Position numbers and translations under genes: made by a program
Notes under the pieces: model-generated
What the model was told of the DNA's origin: nothing
Seen by the model: only the letters and a program-made list of their open reading frames with translations
The model's database searches: none
In this document: piece after piece, positions 48,864 through 61,562 of the stretch
Position numbering within the stretch: position 1 is the stretch's first letter
Layout: the number at the start of each line of letters is the position of its first letter
Assembly (NCBI RefSeq): GCF_020085105.1
Contig: NC_058062.1
Span: 24,833,562-24,897,561 of the forward strand
Source of the DNA: Siniperca chuatsi
Lineage: Eukaryota > Chordata > Actinopteri > Centrarchiformes > Sinipercidae
Direction: 5' to 3'
DNA length: 64,000 bases

Positions 48864-49199
48864 ATACACAAAAACAGCACTGGTGGGACCTGGATACAGC
48901 TAATCTCACTGTTAATAACTGAATAAATTGGACATTTTACATCATTACATTGTCTGAAAATGTCTGACTGGCAGTGTGTAAAATGAACCGAAATAAAACT
49001 AGGTGTTTTAATCACTGACAGTCACGTGAAGGTGGACTGAAGTGTGTGGATATATAGTAACAGTTTGTCATTGACAGGTGTCCTCCTGGGAGGGTGTGGG
49101 GATCGATCGATTCGTTTCCGTCCAGCGCTGGTTTTCAAGGAGTACCATGTTCACATCCTCCTCAACATCTTGAATGACGTGTTGGCCCAGCACAAATAA
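24248..49199 (+). CDS. abat: GABA transaminase, 15 coding exons
   Basis: 4-aminobutyrate aminotransferase, a PLP enzyme of the mitochondrial matrix. It moves the amino group of GABA (or beta-alanine) to 2-oxoglutarate, giving succinic semialdehyde and glutamate. Exons: 24248-24317, 28520-28617, 28723-28752, 30885-31002, 37725-37774, 38784-38864, 38969-39061, 41358-41420, 41521-41584, 42676-42824, 43155-43292, 44895-45062, 46552-46698, 48516-48627, 49078-49199. They sum to 1503 nt, 500 residues, the usual vertebrate length, and all junctions keep frame with GT/AG. The N terminus ([18 protein letters not shown]) is a basic, acid-free mitochondrial presequence. Present: Cys163 and Cys166 (CGSC, Fe-S ligands), Phe217, Arg220, Glu298, Asp326 (VDEVQTGGG), the SKK lysine pair 357/358 carrying PLP, and Arg473. 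The start has G at -3 and +4. No internal stop is seen; it is very likely functional. Confidence 0.97.
25676..25732 (+). repeat. CT-rich simple repeat in abat intron
   Basis: Runs of TTTC and TTCTT with almost no purines, ordinary simple sequence. Confidence 0.8.
26141..27250 (-). mobile_element. LINE fragment (RTE/Rex-like), decayed, in abat intron
   Basis: The minus strand shows RT-type segments [40 protein letters not shown] and [20 protein letters not shown], then QIQEEQWRF. Upstream is a linker (SYQ.. then [40 protein letters not shown]). Further 5' sequence, with the [17 protein letters not shown] reading, probably belongs to the same element. Frameshifts break all parts. I recognise the family as common in fish but cannot fix its clade by eye. 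Confidence 0.65.
27655..27745 (+). repeat. LINE-type 3' tail
   Basis: The motif TTTTGGCCAGGTCTCTCTTG, then ATGTATCTCAAAGAGACTTT and GGTTAAATAAAGGTT, is a very common vertebrate retroelement 3' end. Its coding part is absent. Confidence 0.6.
28520..28617 (+). CDS. abat: abat coding exon 2 (residues 24-56)
   Basis: Flanked by CCAG and GTAACA. It encodes [20 protein letters not shown] and on to PGPRSQ, covering presequence cleavage and the start of the mature enzyme (the FDYDGP motif is a family hallmark). Confidence 0.95.
28723..28752 (+). CDS. abat: abat coding exon 3, 30-nt micro-exon (residues 57-66)
   Basis: Ten codons, [10 protein letters not shown], between TGTAG and GTGAGC. The homologous human segment is ELMKQLNIIQ, which supports this micro-exon. 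A (GT)n repeat begins 10 bases after the donor. Confidence 0.93.
28763..28804 (+). repeat. (GT)n microsatellite next to an abat donor
   Basis: About 20 GT units begin 10 bases after the donor of the 30-nt micro-exon. Confidence 0.95.
29265..29398 (+). repeat. L2-like LINE 3' terminus
   Basis: It shows TTGCTCATGGTGGGATTTGG, then GGTCTAGACCTGCTCTGTAG, AGATAACTTCTGTTATGAAT and the ATTGAATTGAA tail. The coding part is missing. Confidence 0.85.
30885..31002 (+). CDS. abat: abat coding exon 4 (residues 67-106)
   Basis: Encodes [20 protein letters not shown], then [19 protein letters not shown]. It ends in phase 1 before GTTAGT. Another AG at 30866-30867 would add bases that shift the frame, so 30885 is the correct start. 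Confidence 0.95.
31290..31875 (-). mobile_element. Rex1-like LINE fragment in abat intron, RT box mutated
   Basis: The minus strand reads [20 protein letters not shown] (the catalytic FADD box is FADG here), then the [20 protein letters not shown] region and [20 protein letters not shown], ending in VFPTGC. These are the RT end and C-terminus of a Rex1/CR1-type element. The second catalytic Asp is lost (codon at 31834-31836 on the + strand), and frames shift between parts. Confidence 0.75.
31876..35390. other. abat intron sequence, no further gene
   Basis: About 3.5 kb without recognisable coding sequence. 32640-32940 is CpG-enriched and 32860-32925 rich in GCTAAC motifs. The rest is AT-leaning, with a T-run at 33470-33482. 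Confidence 0.5.
35398..35457 (+). repeat. (AC)n(AT)n compound microsatellite
   Basis: About 16 AC units run directly into about 12 AT units. Confidence 0.95.
35560..36175 (+). mobile_element. L1-like LINE endonuclease fragment
   Basis: Several frames read an APE-type endonuclease of fish L1-like LINEs: [51 protein letters not shown], then [20 protein letters not shown] and [20 protein letters not shown]. The SDH motif near 35870 is intact. Frameshifts and stops break it. It halts at 36175. Confidence 0.75.
36176..37214. other. About 1-kb block between two L1-like pieces
   Basis: The L1-like reading ends just before this block and seems to resume after it at 37215. It begins near GGTTACCAGACCCTAACCC and contains a GGCCAAGGCCA/GGCCATCAAGGCCAT-rich stretch at 36230-36310. 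No ORF has a recognised motif. It may be an insertion, but I could not find its ends or target duplication. Confidence 0.35.
37215..37370 (+). mobile_element. Possible continuation of the L1-like LINE
   Basis: The + strand reads [20 protein letters not shown], then [20 protein letters not shown], which resembles the linker before the RT of L1-like ORF2. Stop codons follow at 37365. Confidence 0.45.
37725..37774 (+). CDS. abat: abat coding exon 5 (residues 106-122)
   Basis: Encodes [17 protein letters not shown] between CTCAG and GTAGGT. The preceding 6.7-kb intron holds Rex1-like and L1-like LINE debris. Confidence 0.95.
38083..38519. mobile_element. Non-autonomous DNA transposon-like element
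   Basis: Inverted termini: left GTGTTTCCATCCAC, right GTGGATGGAAACC, with a further internal copy GTGGATGGAAAC at 38427. The trinucleotide TAG flanks both ends (38083-38085, 38517-38519), possibly a target duplication. There is no coding capacity, so it is a MITE-like element of undetermined superfamily. Confidence 0.55.
38727..38764 (+). repeat. (GT)n microsatellite before an abat acceptor
   Basis: About 18 GT units, ending roughly 20 bases upstream of the exon starting at 38784. Confidence 0.95.
38784..38864 (+). CDS. abat: abat coding exon 6 (residues 123-149)
   Basis: Encodes [17 protein letters not shown] and then [10 protein letters not shown]. The [13 protein letters not shown] stretch is invariant in vertebrate enzymes. 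A (GT)n repeat ends about 18 bases before the acceptor. Confidence 0.95.
38969..39061 (+). CDS. abat: abat coding exon 7 (residues 150-180), Fe-S cysteines
   Basis: Encodes [20 protein letters not shown] and then [11 protein letters not shown]. The CGSC pair (163, 166) matches the cysteines that hold the 2Fe-2S cluster at the dimer interface of the mammalian enzyme. Confidence 0.95.
39260..39614 (+). repeat. Copy 1 of a 355-bp near-identical intronic repeat
   Basis: It matches 45176-45530 base for base with one visible difference (the A-run in GTGCAAAAAACAG versus GTGCAAAATACAG) and no indel. It lies in abat intron 7. A stretch just upstream (39090-39220) has inverted-terminus-like character (ACCCAAAGTACCAGGACC), so it may be part of a DNA transposon. 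I cannot name its family. Confidence 0.9.
40622..40832 (+). mobile_element. tRNA-derived SINE, nearly complete
   Basis: The head GGGGCGACTGTGGCTTAGTG and B box GCGGTTCGATCCCGGCTTCC are present. The body includes GGCCCACATGTCGAAGTGTT and AACCCCAAATTGCTCC, with the tail AAAGGCGCTATATAAGTCC. A deletion in the head removes GAGCG after GTGGTA. It is the most complete SINE in this window, in abat intron 7. Confidence 0.85.
41358..41420 (+). CDS. abat: abat coding exon 8 (residues 181-201)
   Basis: Encodes [20 protein letters not shown] plus Q. It is the least conserved of the inner exons, a surface segment; the CMINQ end is conserved. Confidence 0.94.
41521..41584 (+). CDS. abat: abat coding exon 9 (residues 202-223)
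   Basis: Encodes [20 protein letters not shown] and then MG. Phe217 (stacks on PLP) and Arg220 (binds the substrate carboxylate) are both kept. Confidence 0.95.
41590..42675. other. abat intron 9 sequence
   Basis: It holds a (TTG)n run at 42237-42257 and an AGATATAGATAT-rich stretch at 42515-42560. No other gene or named repeat is seen. Confidence 0.5.
42676..42824 (+). CDS. abat: abat coding exon 10 (residues 223-272)
   Basis: Starts after TTAAG with GTTGCTTGG, giving [20 protein letters not shown], then [16 protein letters not shown] and a Glu-rich end (EEARCLEE). The acceptor pyrimidine tract is weak (TTGCCTTGTTAAG), but frame and homology require it. Confidence 0.94.
43108..43125 (+). 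repeat. Short (GT)n before an abat acceptor
   Basis: About 8 GT units, some 30 bases upstream of the exon starting at 43155. Confidence 0.85.
43155..43292 (+). CDS. abat: abat coding exon 11 (residues 273-318)
   Basis: Encodes [20 protein letters not shown], then [19 protein letters not shown]. Glu298 in the AEGGD motif pairs with Arg473 in the closed active site of the family. Confidence 0.95.
43680..44470 (-). mobile_element. L2-like LINE fragment in abat intron 11
   Basis: The minus strand reads [20 protein letters not shown], then [20 protein letters not shown] and [18 protein letters not shown] (catalytic YADD kept). Farther on is [20 protein letters not shown]. It differs from both L2-like types above. 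Frameshifts and deletions break it. Confidence 0.75.
44662..44730 (-). repeat. SINE 3' end fragment
   Basis: GCCTTTCTAGTCTTCCAACC, then CACTCAAAGCACTTCACACA and CTACATATCACAT correspond to the 3' part of the SINE at 40622-40832, in reverse. The head is missing. Confidence 0.65.
44895..45062 (+). CDS. abat: abat coding exon 12 (residues 319-374), PLP site
   Basis: Encodes [20 protein letters not shown], then [20 protein letters not shown] and [13 protein letters not shown]. Asp326 contacts the PLP ring nitrogen. The SKK lysine pair (357/358; mature pig Lys329 corresponds to 357) forms the Schiff base. Confidence 0.96.
45176..45530 (+). repeat. Copy 2 of the 355-bp near-identical intronic repeat
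   Basis: Colinear with 39260-39614 (offset 5916 bp), same orientation, one base different. It lies in abat intron 12. Sequence to either side is unlike that beside copy 1. Confidence 0.9.
46552..46698 (+). CDS. abat: abat coding exon 13 (residues 375-423)
   Basis: Encodes [20 protein letters not shown], then [14 protein letters not shown] and [20 protein letters not shown] is a family signature. The acceptor is TTTTTTTCAG. Confidence 0.95.
46967..47218. mobile_element. hAT-like non-autonomous DNA transposon (252 bp) with 8-bp target duplication
   Basis: Flanked by identical octamers GTTTGGAG (46959-46966 and 47219-47226), the target-duplication length of hAT elements. Termini are TAGGGGTGTCGC on the left and TTTAGCCCTA on the right (reverse TAGGGCTAAA). 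Subterminal CGATA/ATATCG motifs occur on both sides. There is no ORF and a T14 run lies inside. It sits in abat intron 13. Confidence 0.75.
47385..47449 (+). repeat. (CA)n microsatellite
   Basis: About 32 CA units after a CTCTCTCTCT stretch, in abat intron 13. Confidence 0.95.
47450..47625 (+). repeat. Fish repeat attached to the (CA)n tract
   Basis: AGAGGACCTTACATTGACTT, TTCATTTCCTGGAGACTTAC and CCCAAAAGGAAAGTGAGTCC recur in many fish genomes next to CA tracts. It is noncoding here and I do not know its class. Confidence 0.45.
48516..48627 (+). CDS. abat: abat coding exon 14 (residues 424-461)
   Basis: Encodes [20 protein letters not shown], then [17 protein letters not shown]. The R-x-R-G-x-G-T-F motif is conserved in the small domain. 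It ends in phase 1 before GTATGA. Confidence 0.95.
48827..48863 (+). repeat. (TG)n(TA)n compound microsatellite
   Basis: About 8 TG units then about 10 TA units, in the last abat intron. Confidence 0.95.
49078..49199 (+). CDS. abat: abat final coding exon (residues 461-500, TAA)
   Basis: Encodes [20 protein letters not shown], then [20 protein letters not shown] and TAA at 49197. Arg473 in SIRFRP completes the active site. Confidence 0.96.
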
Positions 49200-51490
49200 A
49201 TCCTGACCCTGAAGGAACCTGACTGACACTACATGAGCCAGAGTTCATCCAGATTGGAGGGAGGGAAAGTCCAGACAGTACATGTCATCATAAGCACAAT
49301 CCACACAATAACTCATACAGAACGCCCTTATAACCCCTGTTTCAAGATCCAGGGCCAGTTGGGTTTATAACAGTGAAGACTGACCAGTCTTCATCTCCTT
49401 AGCCAGAAATAATAATAATGATGATAGCCTCTCACTTTTGCTGCCATTAAGATGCACCCATTCAGAAGAACAGGCACCGGTGGGTACCGTCGCAGTAACT
49501 GAGAATTTCACACTTCATGTTTCTGTAAAGTAAATCTATCAAACTCCAGAATCTTTCTCGTCTGGATTCATATGTAGGCTGACTTGACTAGCAGGATGAA
49601 GTCATGACAGACTGTTCGTCATGTCAGCAAATTAGCACCTTCTGTTTCACACCCTTTACTGCCTGGGTCAGCGGTCTGGTACAGGTTAGATAAATGTAAA
49701 TCAGATGTTGAAGATCCCAACTTTGAATTAACCTCATTTAATGGCTCAGAACAAAGTCTTGCGTCCAGCTTCTTTCTGACTCACAGTCACTGAAGTGATT
49801 ATAGTTGGCCTGTATGTTTGTCAGTGATGACTCTGTAGGAACACACAATGAAGCTAAGCTGCCAGCCTGCATGTCATTTAATGCTGTCCATTAGAAATGT
49901 CCTTGTTATGATTCTGACTGTTGTATTGCTCTTAATAGGAATGACTTTTCAGCTTGAAATGTTGTAGCCCAGAAACGTGTGAATCTTAAATGGACCACGA
50001 AAATGTCATAGATTATTTAGTGCCTGCATGCCACTTAAATGTGCTAAAATTTTTCTTTTCTTTTTTTGGTAACTTTAATTGAATTGAAATTCTGAACACA
50101 TTCACTTTATTTTTGCACAAGAGCTTCATATCAGTTGCAATTTTTATTTCTGAAAACTGATTAACTTTTCATTTTCACGTCTCACTTTGATTTCATATTT
50201 AACACTTCTCATTTGTGACAGAACTGAGAGACAGTGTCGGTGGATTAAGCATTGAGTGAAACTGGTCATTTTCAGTTTGCATCAAGTTGCTTCGGAGACA
50301 TTTGTCATATAGACAACTACAGTGGCCCCTAAGGACAAAACACATACATAAGCAAAAGCACAAACATTAAGGAACTGTGCTCCAAATCCCAAATTCATAT
50401 AGCATGACCTGGATGACTGAGAATCTTCAGTTATGGTCAGTAGTTGTTAACAGGTAGCCACTCGGGCGCATTACTAGCCCTGTTTGGAACTGTCTCATCC
50501 ACTGACAACACTTCACTTCAGACTACACTTTGAAAGCACTTCCGATAAAGCAGAACTCGAGTGTGGCGTTTCATTGTGGTGCGCCGAGCCGTAATGGGCT
50601 CATTACTGCCCCCTGAGGCCAAAGGGCGGAAAACAACTGCAGTTGTAGTGGCTGTTTTTCCCCACAAGGGGCAACAATGAGCCCATTCCACACTCGAAAA
50701 AGGCTAACTTCTCCTCCTCCCTGAGATTTTCTGTGGGAACCATCAGTGGATGGGACGGACCAAACGGCTAGCTCGTTACCAAACTGTAGCTAAGTTGCTG
50801 AACTTGAACTTTAAGCACAGGTCTGTGGAGCAGGGTGGTCTATAAACACACTAGATCGTGGGTAATACAAAGATGTATAGCACATAAAGTCTTAAACAAC
50901 TTTACAGCACAACTTTAATAAATACTTGTGGAATTTTTATTTTGTAAATCTGCTCAAGCTGAGTTTGAGCCCTTCATCAGAGTCTGCGAATGTTCCATGG
51001 AGCTTTTAGGCAAGTGTCAGGGATGTGTAGCGGGTCATAAAACGTGTTACCACAGTCATTTCTTTCGGATTATTAACTTACTACAATCTAATATAAACAT
51101 ATATATGAATACATTTCCGTCTTTTTCCATTCATGTTGCAGAAATGATATCCAGTAACCCTAATGTAAATTTTTTCTTCCACATAGCTCACAGAGTCAGT
51201 TTGTCTCGTACGAATGACACTTAGTCCCACACCTCCATCTGAAGTAGGGCGGGTGGGTCGCTCGGTGTGGAGGCGGAGCAATACGATGGTGATGAAGCAG
51301 CACTGCCTGCCTCCATGTTGTCGGTCAGTATTACATAGAGGATCCATGATGACCTTCTTTAAATGTTTTCGACATTAACTATCTGCACTTGTGATCCATG
51401 ATAGATGATTATTGATGTAAGATGGCTCTAACTGTTGTCTCTAAAACATTCTGTCCATGTACTGTGATAAATAAATGCAGTTTGGAGTAA
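49200..51490 (+). other. abat: Probable abat 3' UTR and downstream sequence
   Basis: No coding signal follows the TAA. AATAAA signals stand at 50917-50922 and at 51470-51475 (GATAAATAAATGC). Either would give a 3' UTR of about 1.7-2.3 kb, compatible with the long 3' UTR of vertebrate ABAT, but the end cannot be fixed from sequence. A DNA-element-like inverted repeat lies at 50557-50697. Confidence 0.45.
50557..50697. repeat. Two-tier inverted repeat, MITE-like
   Basis: Outer arms TCGAGTGTGG (50557-50566) and CCACACTCGA (50688-50697) are perfect. Inner 20-nt arms at 50593-50612 and 50668-50687 match at 18 of 20. The left side has 26 extra bases between outer and inner arms; the right side has none. 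A palindromic ACAACTGCAGTTGT lies at the centre (50633-50646). Confidence 0.8.
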
Positions 51491-51499
51491 CTTAGTAGA

Positions 51500-52890
51500 G
51501 TTCTTATTTCTTGAGCGGGAAAACTCATTTCTGGCCTTGGGAGCAGAAGTTTGACGGAAATGAATGAATCATCTTCACTCAAGTTCCACTTACAAAGTAT
51601 TTCCAGAGTTTTCAATGACAGTGTCACTAATCCACTTTAGTAATCTAAGCGTATTTGTCAAGTACCTGACCTAGAGGATTCTGGATGTTTAGGTAGGACG
51701 TTTCCTGGGAAGAACTTTGTAACTAATTCATGTCTGTGTTGATTACAGGGAGAACAGGAATTTCATTGAAAGAAAACCTCCATTTAAAGCCAAGTAAATA
51801 ATCATTTATTATTATGGACTTTATTGTGTGTGCATTAAAATGCCACCAGTGCATTTCCACACAATGAAAAACAGTCGGCATGGACAAAGTACACAGTCAG
51901 TATACAGTCGCTATTACTTCAAATGAAGTGAAGTGATGTGTTTTACCATTTACAAACCGTAATGCTTAAAAAGCCTTAAAAAGCCTTTGAATTAAGTTAT
52001 TTATTATTTTAAACAATAACTGGTACATTTAACGTCTTACTGTTTAAATATATGAACCTGTAGATTTCTTTATATTCAGTCTCTGGATGAGTGACTGTCT
52101 TATTTCAGTGCACATGTTTTAAATCCTGCTTTTGAAAATCCAAAAACTGACCTGAAACCTTTCTGTCTCTGCTAAGCCAGTGATCATTTAAACAGCCCCC
52201 CCCCCCCCCGACCTGACCCGTGATGGGACGGCCTTTAGAGCACATACATATCTCACTACTGACGTTCAAATGTCAGAAATGTGAGTTATCGCTTTTGCAT
52301 CACTGCAAATGAAAATAAATCAAATAGAACAAAGGAAAAAAGAAAAAAGAAAAGAAATAAAGGTGCAATGCATCAAAGCAGTGTGGCATCACTGGCTGGG
52401 GTACTGTCACTTCTAAGCAGTGAAAAAGAACTACGGAAAGGTGCATTACTGTTACTATGTTCCAAATGTTGTTACATATAGAAAATGACTTCCATCCTGA
52501 AATAAAGACATCCTGCTCCACAAACACATGCATCCATTCAAGAGCAGAGCTGAAGAAAGCGTCCAGATCGTCCCACTGTGTCTGACAGTGCAGACCGCGC
52601 TCTTCACGCGCTCTTCACGCGCACAGCCCAGCAACATGAATGTAAGCAGCTTCTGCGGGTGACCGCTATGTTCCACCCTTTAAAATGTTAGCAGACAGAA
52701 CCCATTCAAAATAATATGTCTCTTTTATGTACAGTAGACCTACAGGCTTCTACACAAGTCGATTTAATGTGTTTATGAACTGTTTTACTCCTCTCTGCTC
52801 CTGAACGTGCCGGACATCGCACAGAAACAGGAAACGCTTGAATTCGTCCGTCAGAAGAGTAATGTGACCATAGCACAACGTGGCGCTTAA
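51500..52890. other. Intergenic sequence between abat and the reticulocalbin gene
   Basis: Nothing coding is recognised. A run of 14 C stands at 52196-52209, and a direct CGCTCTTCACG repeat at 52600-52620. Confidence 0.5.
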
Positions 52891-53021
52891 CAGCCAATAA
52901 GAATTGATCATAAAATATTTGACTACTGTGTCCTACTTTTTATTGGTTAGAATCGCCTTTAGGGCGAAGGTGATTGGGTAGCTCAACAACACGGCCCGCC
53001 TCCCTGACATTGATATTTAAA
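52891..53021 (+). promoter_or_regulatory. rcn3: Candidate rcn3 promoter
   Basis: A CCAAT box (AGCCAATAAG, about 52891), an inverted one (TATTGGTTAG, about 52940), a GC-rich GCCCGCCTCC (about 52995) and a TATA-like TATTTAAA at 53014-53021 stand in normal order ahead of a plausible first exon. I looked for the ER-stress element (CCAAT, 9 bases, CCACG) and did not find it in consensus form. Confidence 0.45.
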
Positions 53022-53039
53022 GGTGCAGAGTGCCAGCGT

Positions 53040-53111
53040 GGACCGAGCTGCTGTTCACTAACTACAAAGGGAGGTGTCGCGAGAAGCTGCCAAGAAGCTG
53101 CCAAGAAGCTG
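53040..53111 (+). other. rcn3: Candidate non-coding first exon of rcn3
   Basis: It starts about 25 bp after the TATA-like box and ends at a consensus donor (AAGCTG|GTGAGT). It contains a tandem 12-mer (CCAAGAAGCTG type, about 53088-53111). The next good + strand acceptor before the reticulocalbin ATG is at 54023 or 54040. Linking the two is inference. Confidence 0.4.
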
Positions 53112-53335
53112 GTGAGTTCATTTTGTTCTTGCCTCTAAAAAGTGATTGTAGAAGAACTCCGGCTTACAGTCTGTTTGACGCTTTTGTGGCTCCGCTGTTA
53201 CACAGCGCAGATAGCTGGAAGCTGATGAAAAACTCTGAATGAGTGCTTAATGATGCAGGGCACTGCGTGCTCATTCTTATCACTTACTACTGATGGGATT
53301 TTATGAATTGTTATCAATTTTAATGTTAATGAGAG

Positions 53336-53800
53336 AAAATGTTTGTGGATTTTAGCTCAGCTTTTAACTCTACGATGGCACAAGTCTTACAGTAATGCTG
53401 GGGTTAATGGCGTCTGGCTGTCCCACTGGAAGTCCAGGTGCTCCTCCAGGCGGTGTCCGATTAAAGAGCAGGATTTTAGTTTAAGTATGCTGATGACATG
53501 GTCTCATATATGGATAGGTGAAAAATACCGGAGATCAAAGAGCAGGACTTCATAGCAGGGCCTGCTGTACTTGAACGTGTTGAAGCTGTAGACCGTTTCA
53601 AATATTTTGGTACAGTTCTGACTGCTGTCTGTGTCAATGAAAATGCCAAACTTATTTAAACTCATGCACAGACATTTCATCTCCTCACTGGACTCGGCGG
53701 ATTCAGAGTGAGTCGGCCAGTCCCGCACAAGCTTTACAGAACCCTCAATAAGGGCACCTGCCGTCCCGGTGTGGCCTCCTGAACTGCAGCCTCAGGAAGA
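53336..53800 (+). mobile_element. Rex1-like LINE fragment, badly decayed
   Basis: The + strand reads FVDFSSAFNSTMAQVLQ, then LKYADDMVSYMDR (a YADD box), ERVEAVDRFKYFGTVLTAV and CVNENAKLI. These follow the order of a Rex1/CR1-type RT. Stops and frameshifts lie between. It lies in the putative first intron of rcn3. Confidence 0.6.
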
Positions 53801-54056
53801 AGCTGCTCTGAATGGTTAGCATGGCGGCAGAGAGGAGACGCGTCTCTGCCCCGCGCTCGGTCCCTCAGTTGGAGACCCAGACCTCGGCGAGGCACTGTAG
53901 TCTTTTATTCCAAGCACTTCAATCGGCTTGGGAAATGAAAAACTGAGCTATGAATCCTACAGTAACTCTGCAGTATTTTCTGTCATAATGTTTTATGCTT
54001 TCTTTGTTTCTTAATTTCTGACAGTCTGTCTCCACCCCAGCCCCCACCAGTCAGTT

Positions 54057-59421
<5,365 letters not shown>

Positions 59422-59487
59422 TGAGCTGTCAGATGCTCATTTGGGTTCATATTTCACTACTATGGAGAATTCTGTTACAGTGTTTGT

Positions 59488-59507
59488 GGGGTGGGGGTGG
59501 GGGTGGG
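59488..59507 (+). promoter_or_regulatory. G-quadruplex motif in the rcn3 3' UTR
   Basis: Four G runs of 4, 5, 5 and 3 separated by single T loops on the sense strand. Single-base loops favour a stable parallel quadruplex, which in mRNA can affect translation, localisation or 3' processing. Function is inference. Confidence 0.7.
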
Positions 59508-60044
59508 ACTCAGTAAAGTAAGGTTCCGACTCTGGGTTACACTGTAATCGAGTATAATCCTGGACCCTGCACATGCATATCCACACACACATACTAATCC
59601 ATTCAAATTCAGCATGCACTCGTCACATACTGTGTATGTGAATACAGATGATACTGGTGATCCTACACACACACACACACACTTCTCTCTGTTTTATTTA
59701 CATATCCATTTGATTCGATTTTTTTTTTATAACTGAGACGCATATCCTCAGTGATAACATATTGCTGTTGTCCAGTGATTACGAACTAACAAAACTGTGG
59801 ATCGCGTCCACCATGCACTGGCATCCAGCTGAAACTGGCTGTTTTCCTATGAGCCGAAGAGGAGAGTGCTCTCAGCACGTTCTTAAATAATAAAACCTGA
59901 CAACAGCGTCTTTACCTGAGAGACGTGGTTACATACGTCAGAAGGCATGTGAGCATTTGGGCTTTGCTGTCAGAGGGTATGAAATGCCCAACTGGAGGAG
60001 TGACTGAAGGGCTGTGTTACTGACTTTTGGGGGTTTGACAATTA

Positions 60045-60050
60045 AATAAA
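60045..60050 (+). terminator. rcn3: Polyadenylation signal of rcn3
   Basis: AATAAA, about 625 bases after the stop, followed by GTCTTGTTTTTC, a T/GT-rich downstream element. Confidence 0.65.
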
Positions 60051-60225
60051 GTCTTGTTTTTCTACAAGTCTTTGTTTTGCACGACATTACTGTATATGAT
60101 TGTACTTCTGATAAATATTATCAATACAACGGTGTAGCTCTCTACTTGAACAGGAGCTGAACTCGTGCTGGTTTCTGGCAGATTTCGGATTATTTCCTGC
60201 CTACAATAAGACATCACATTTAGTT

Positions 60226-60296
60226 TGTGATATGTAGTGTGTGAAGACTAGAGAGGCGCTACACAAGTACAGTCCATTTACCATTTGTATAACATC
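60226..60296 (+). repeat. SINE 3' end fragment
   Basis: GACTAGAGAGGCGCTACACA, then AGTACAGTCCATTTACCATT, the tail of the percomorph-type SINE without its tRNA head. Confidence 0.65.
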
Positions 60297-60299
60297 ATA

Positions 60300-61127
60300 C
60301 GTGTGCTACATAGGGAAATACACAGCCACGTCCTTGGTGTTCAAGCTTCCTAAAATTAGAGTTTGATAAAGTTATTACAATGTTTCATAATTATTATTTA
60401 GTTACTTTAGTAACTCAGGATTATTTTCATGAAATTCACAAAGTTTCCCAAAGCAGGTTTAAGTAAGCATGACCCTTACCATGGAAACTCGTACTCCAGG
60501 GATTTAGTATTGCACTTGTTGTGGGACTGGCAAGTGAGAGATAAAAAAGAAGAGTCCAAATCTGTACAGCAGAGGTATCCTAACCTTTAGTCCCCAGCAT
60601 AGGTTAGGCTCCAACGTGAATATAAATTCAAATTAAACACACACATTTGAAGTCACCAGACAGAACAAAATAAAAATTCAGGAAAGGAAGTAAATAAATA
60701 TGTAAAATGATGATAAATAAAAAATTCAAGACCAGCCAGACTGAAACACAGCTCCCCAATCATCTGGCACATTTCTCAGCTTTGGACATGAGCTGCAGGT
60801 ATTTCTTAGTGAGAATGTGGAGCTCACACCCGAATCATCTATCCGCACAGTATTGCCATCATATTATGTACTTCTAAATGATCCACAGAGACTTACTTTA
60901 GGCTACTTGAGTACTTCCTTCAAAATTCTAGTAACGTTTTCACCATTTGCTGTCACTTTAAATAAAATTAAAGAAATGAAACACAAAAATCCTCAATTGA
61001 AAATATGTGCAAACAACCAATCTGAAGGATATTTAAAAATGATTTACTTGTGTAGCTCATCTGGTCTGCAACATGTTGCCAGACATGCTCTCTCAGTTTT
61101 CACTTTAATATTTGATTTTTCCTATTA
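60300..61127. other. Intergenic sequence without recognisable gene
   Basis: Only the diffuse repeat at 60505-60612 is noted here. The longest ORF (about 60817-61167) has no motif I recognise and runs into LINE sequence. Confidence 0.5.
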
Positions 61128-61275
61128 TATGTTTCAATTTATTTATTTATATAGTGCCAGTTCATAACAGAAGTTATCTCTCTGCACTTTTCCTATAGAG
61201 CAGGTCTAGACCGAACTCTTTATAATACTATTTACAGAGACCCCACAGATCCCACCATGAGCAAGCACTTGGCCA
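61128..61275 (-). repeat. L2-like LINE 3' terminus
   Basis: It shows CAATTTATTTATTTATATAG, AACAGAAGTTATCTCTCTGC, GAGCAGGTCTAGACCGAACT and CCCACCATGAGCAAGCACTT on the minus strand. Confidence 0.85.
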
Positions 61276-61562
61276 CAGTGTTTAATATGTGCTGCTGAGT
61301 TGGCTACATGGACCTGAATCATGGCTCAGTTTGTAAAGCTCAATGAGCTTTTCAGAGCCTCCTTTATCAAACAGCCCTCTGGACAGTAATCTGAGGGGAA
61401 ACACTGGCTCTAATATCATCTTAAAAATAACAAAGGGTCTCTCCTATTATGGCTGGATTAACCTAATAAAGCAGGCCCCACCTGAAGGCTTTTTCAGGCC
61501 CTGATACGATGTCTAAACCAGGCTCGACTGCTTTATTGGAGCATACTCCCAAATATGGAGCA

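Larger units (their letters stand above)
59422..60065 (+). other. rcn3: rcn3 3' UTR
   Basis: It runs from the TGA to a strong AATAAA at 60045-60050 followed by a T/GT-rich region, giving about 640 bases. An earlier AATAAA-like site stands near 59889. The UTR carries a G-quadruplex motif at 59488-59507 and a short (AC)n at 59665-59682. Confidence 0.7.

Noticed and set aside
48411..48926. 171-residue ORF as an independent protein
   Set aside because: Its informative part ([15 protein letters not shown]) is abat exon 14; the rest is intron readthrough into a TG/TA repeat.
52850..53021. ER-stress response element in the rcn3 promoter
   Set aside because: CCAAT and CGTGG motifs are present, but not in the required orientation and 9-base spacing.
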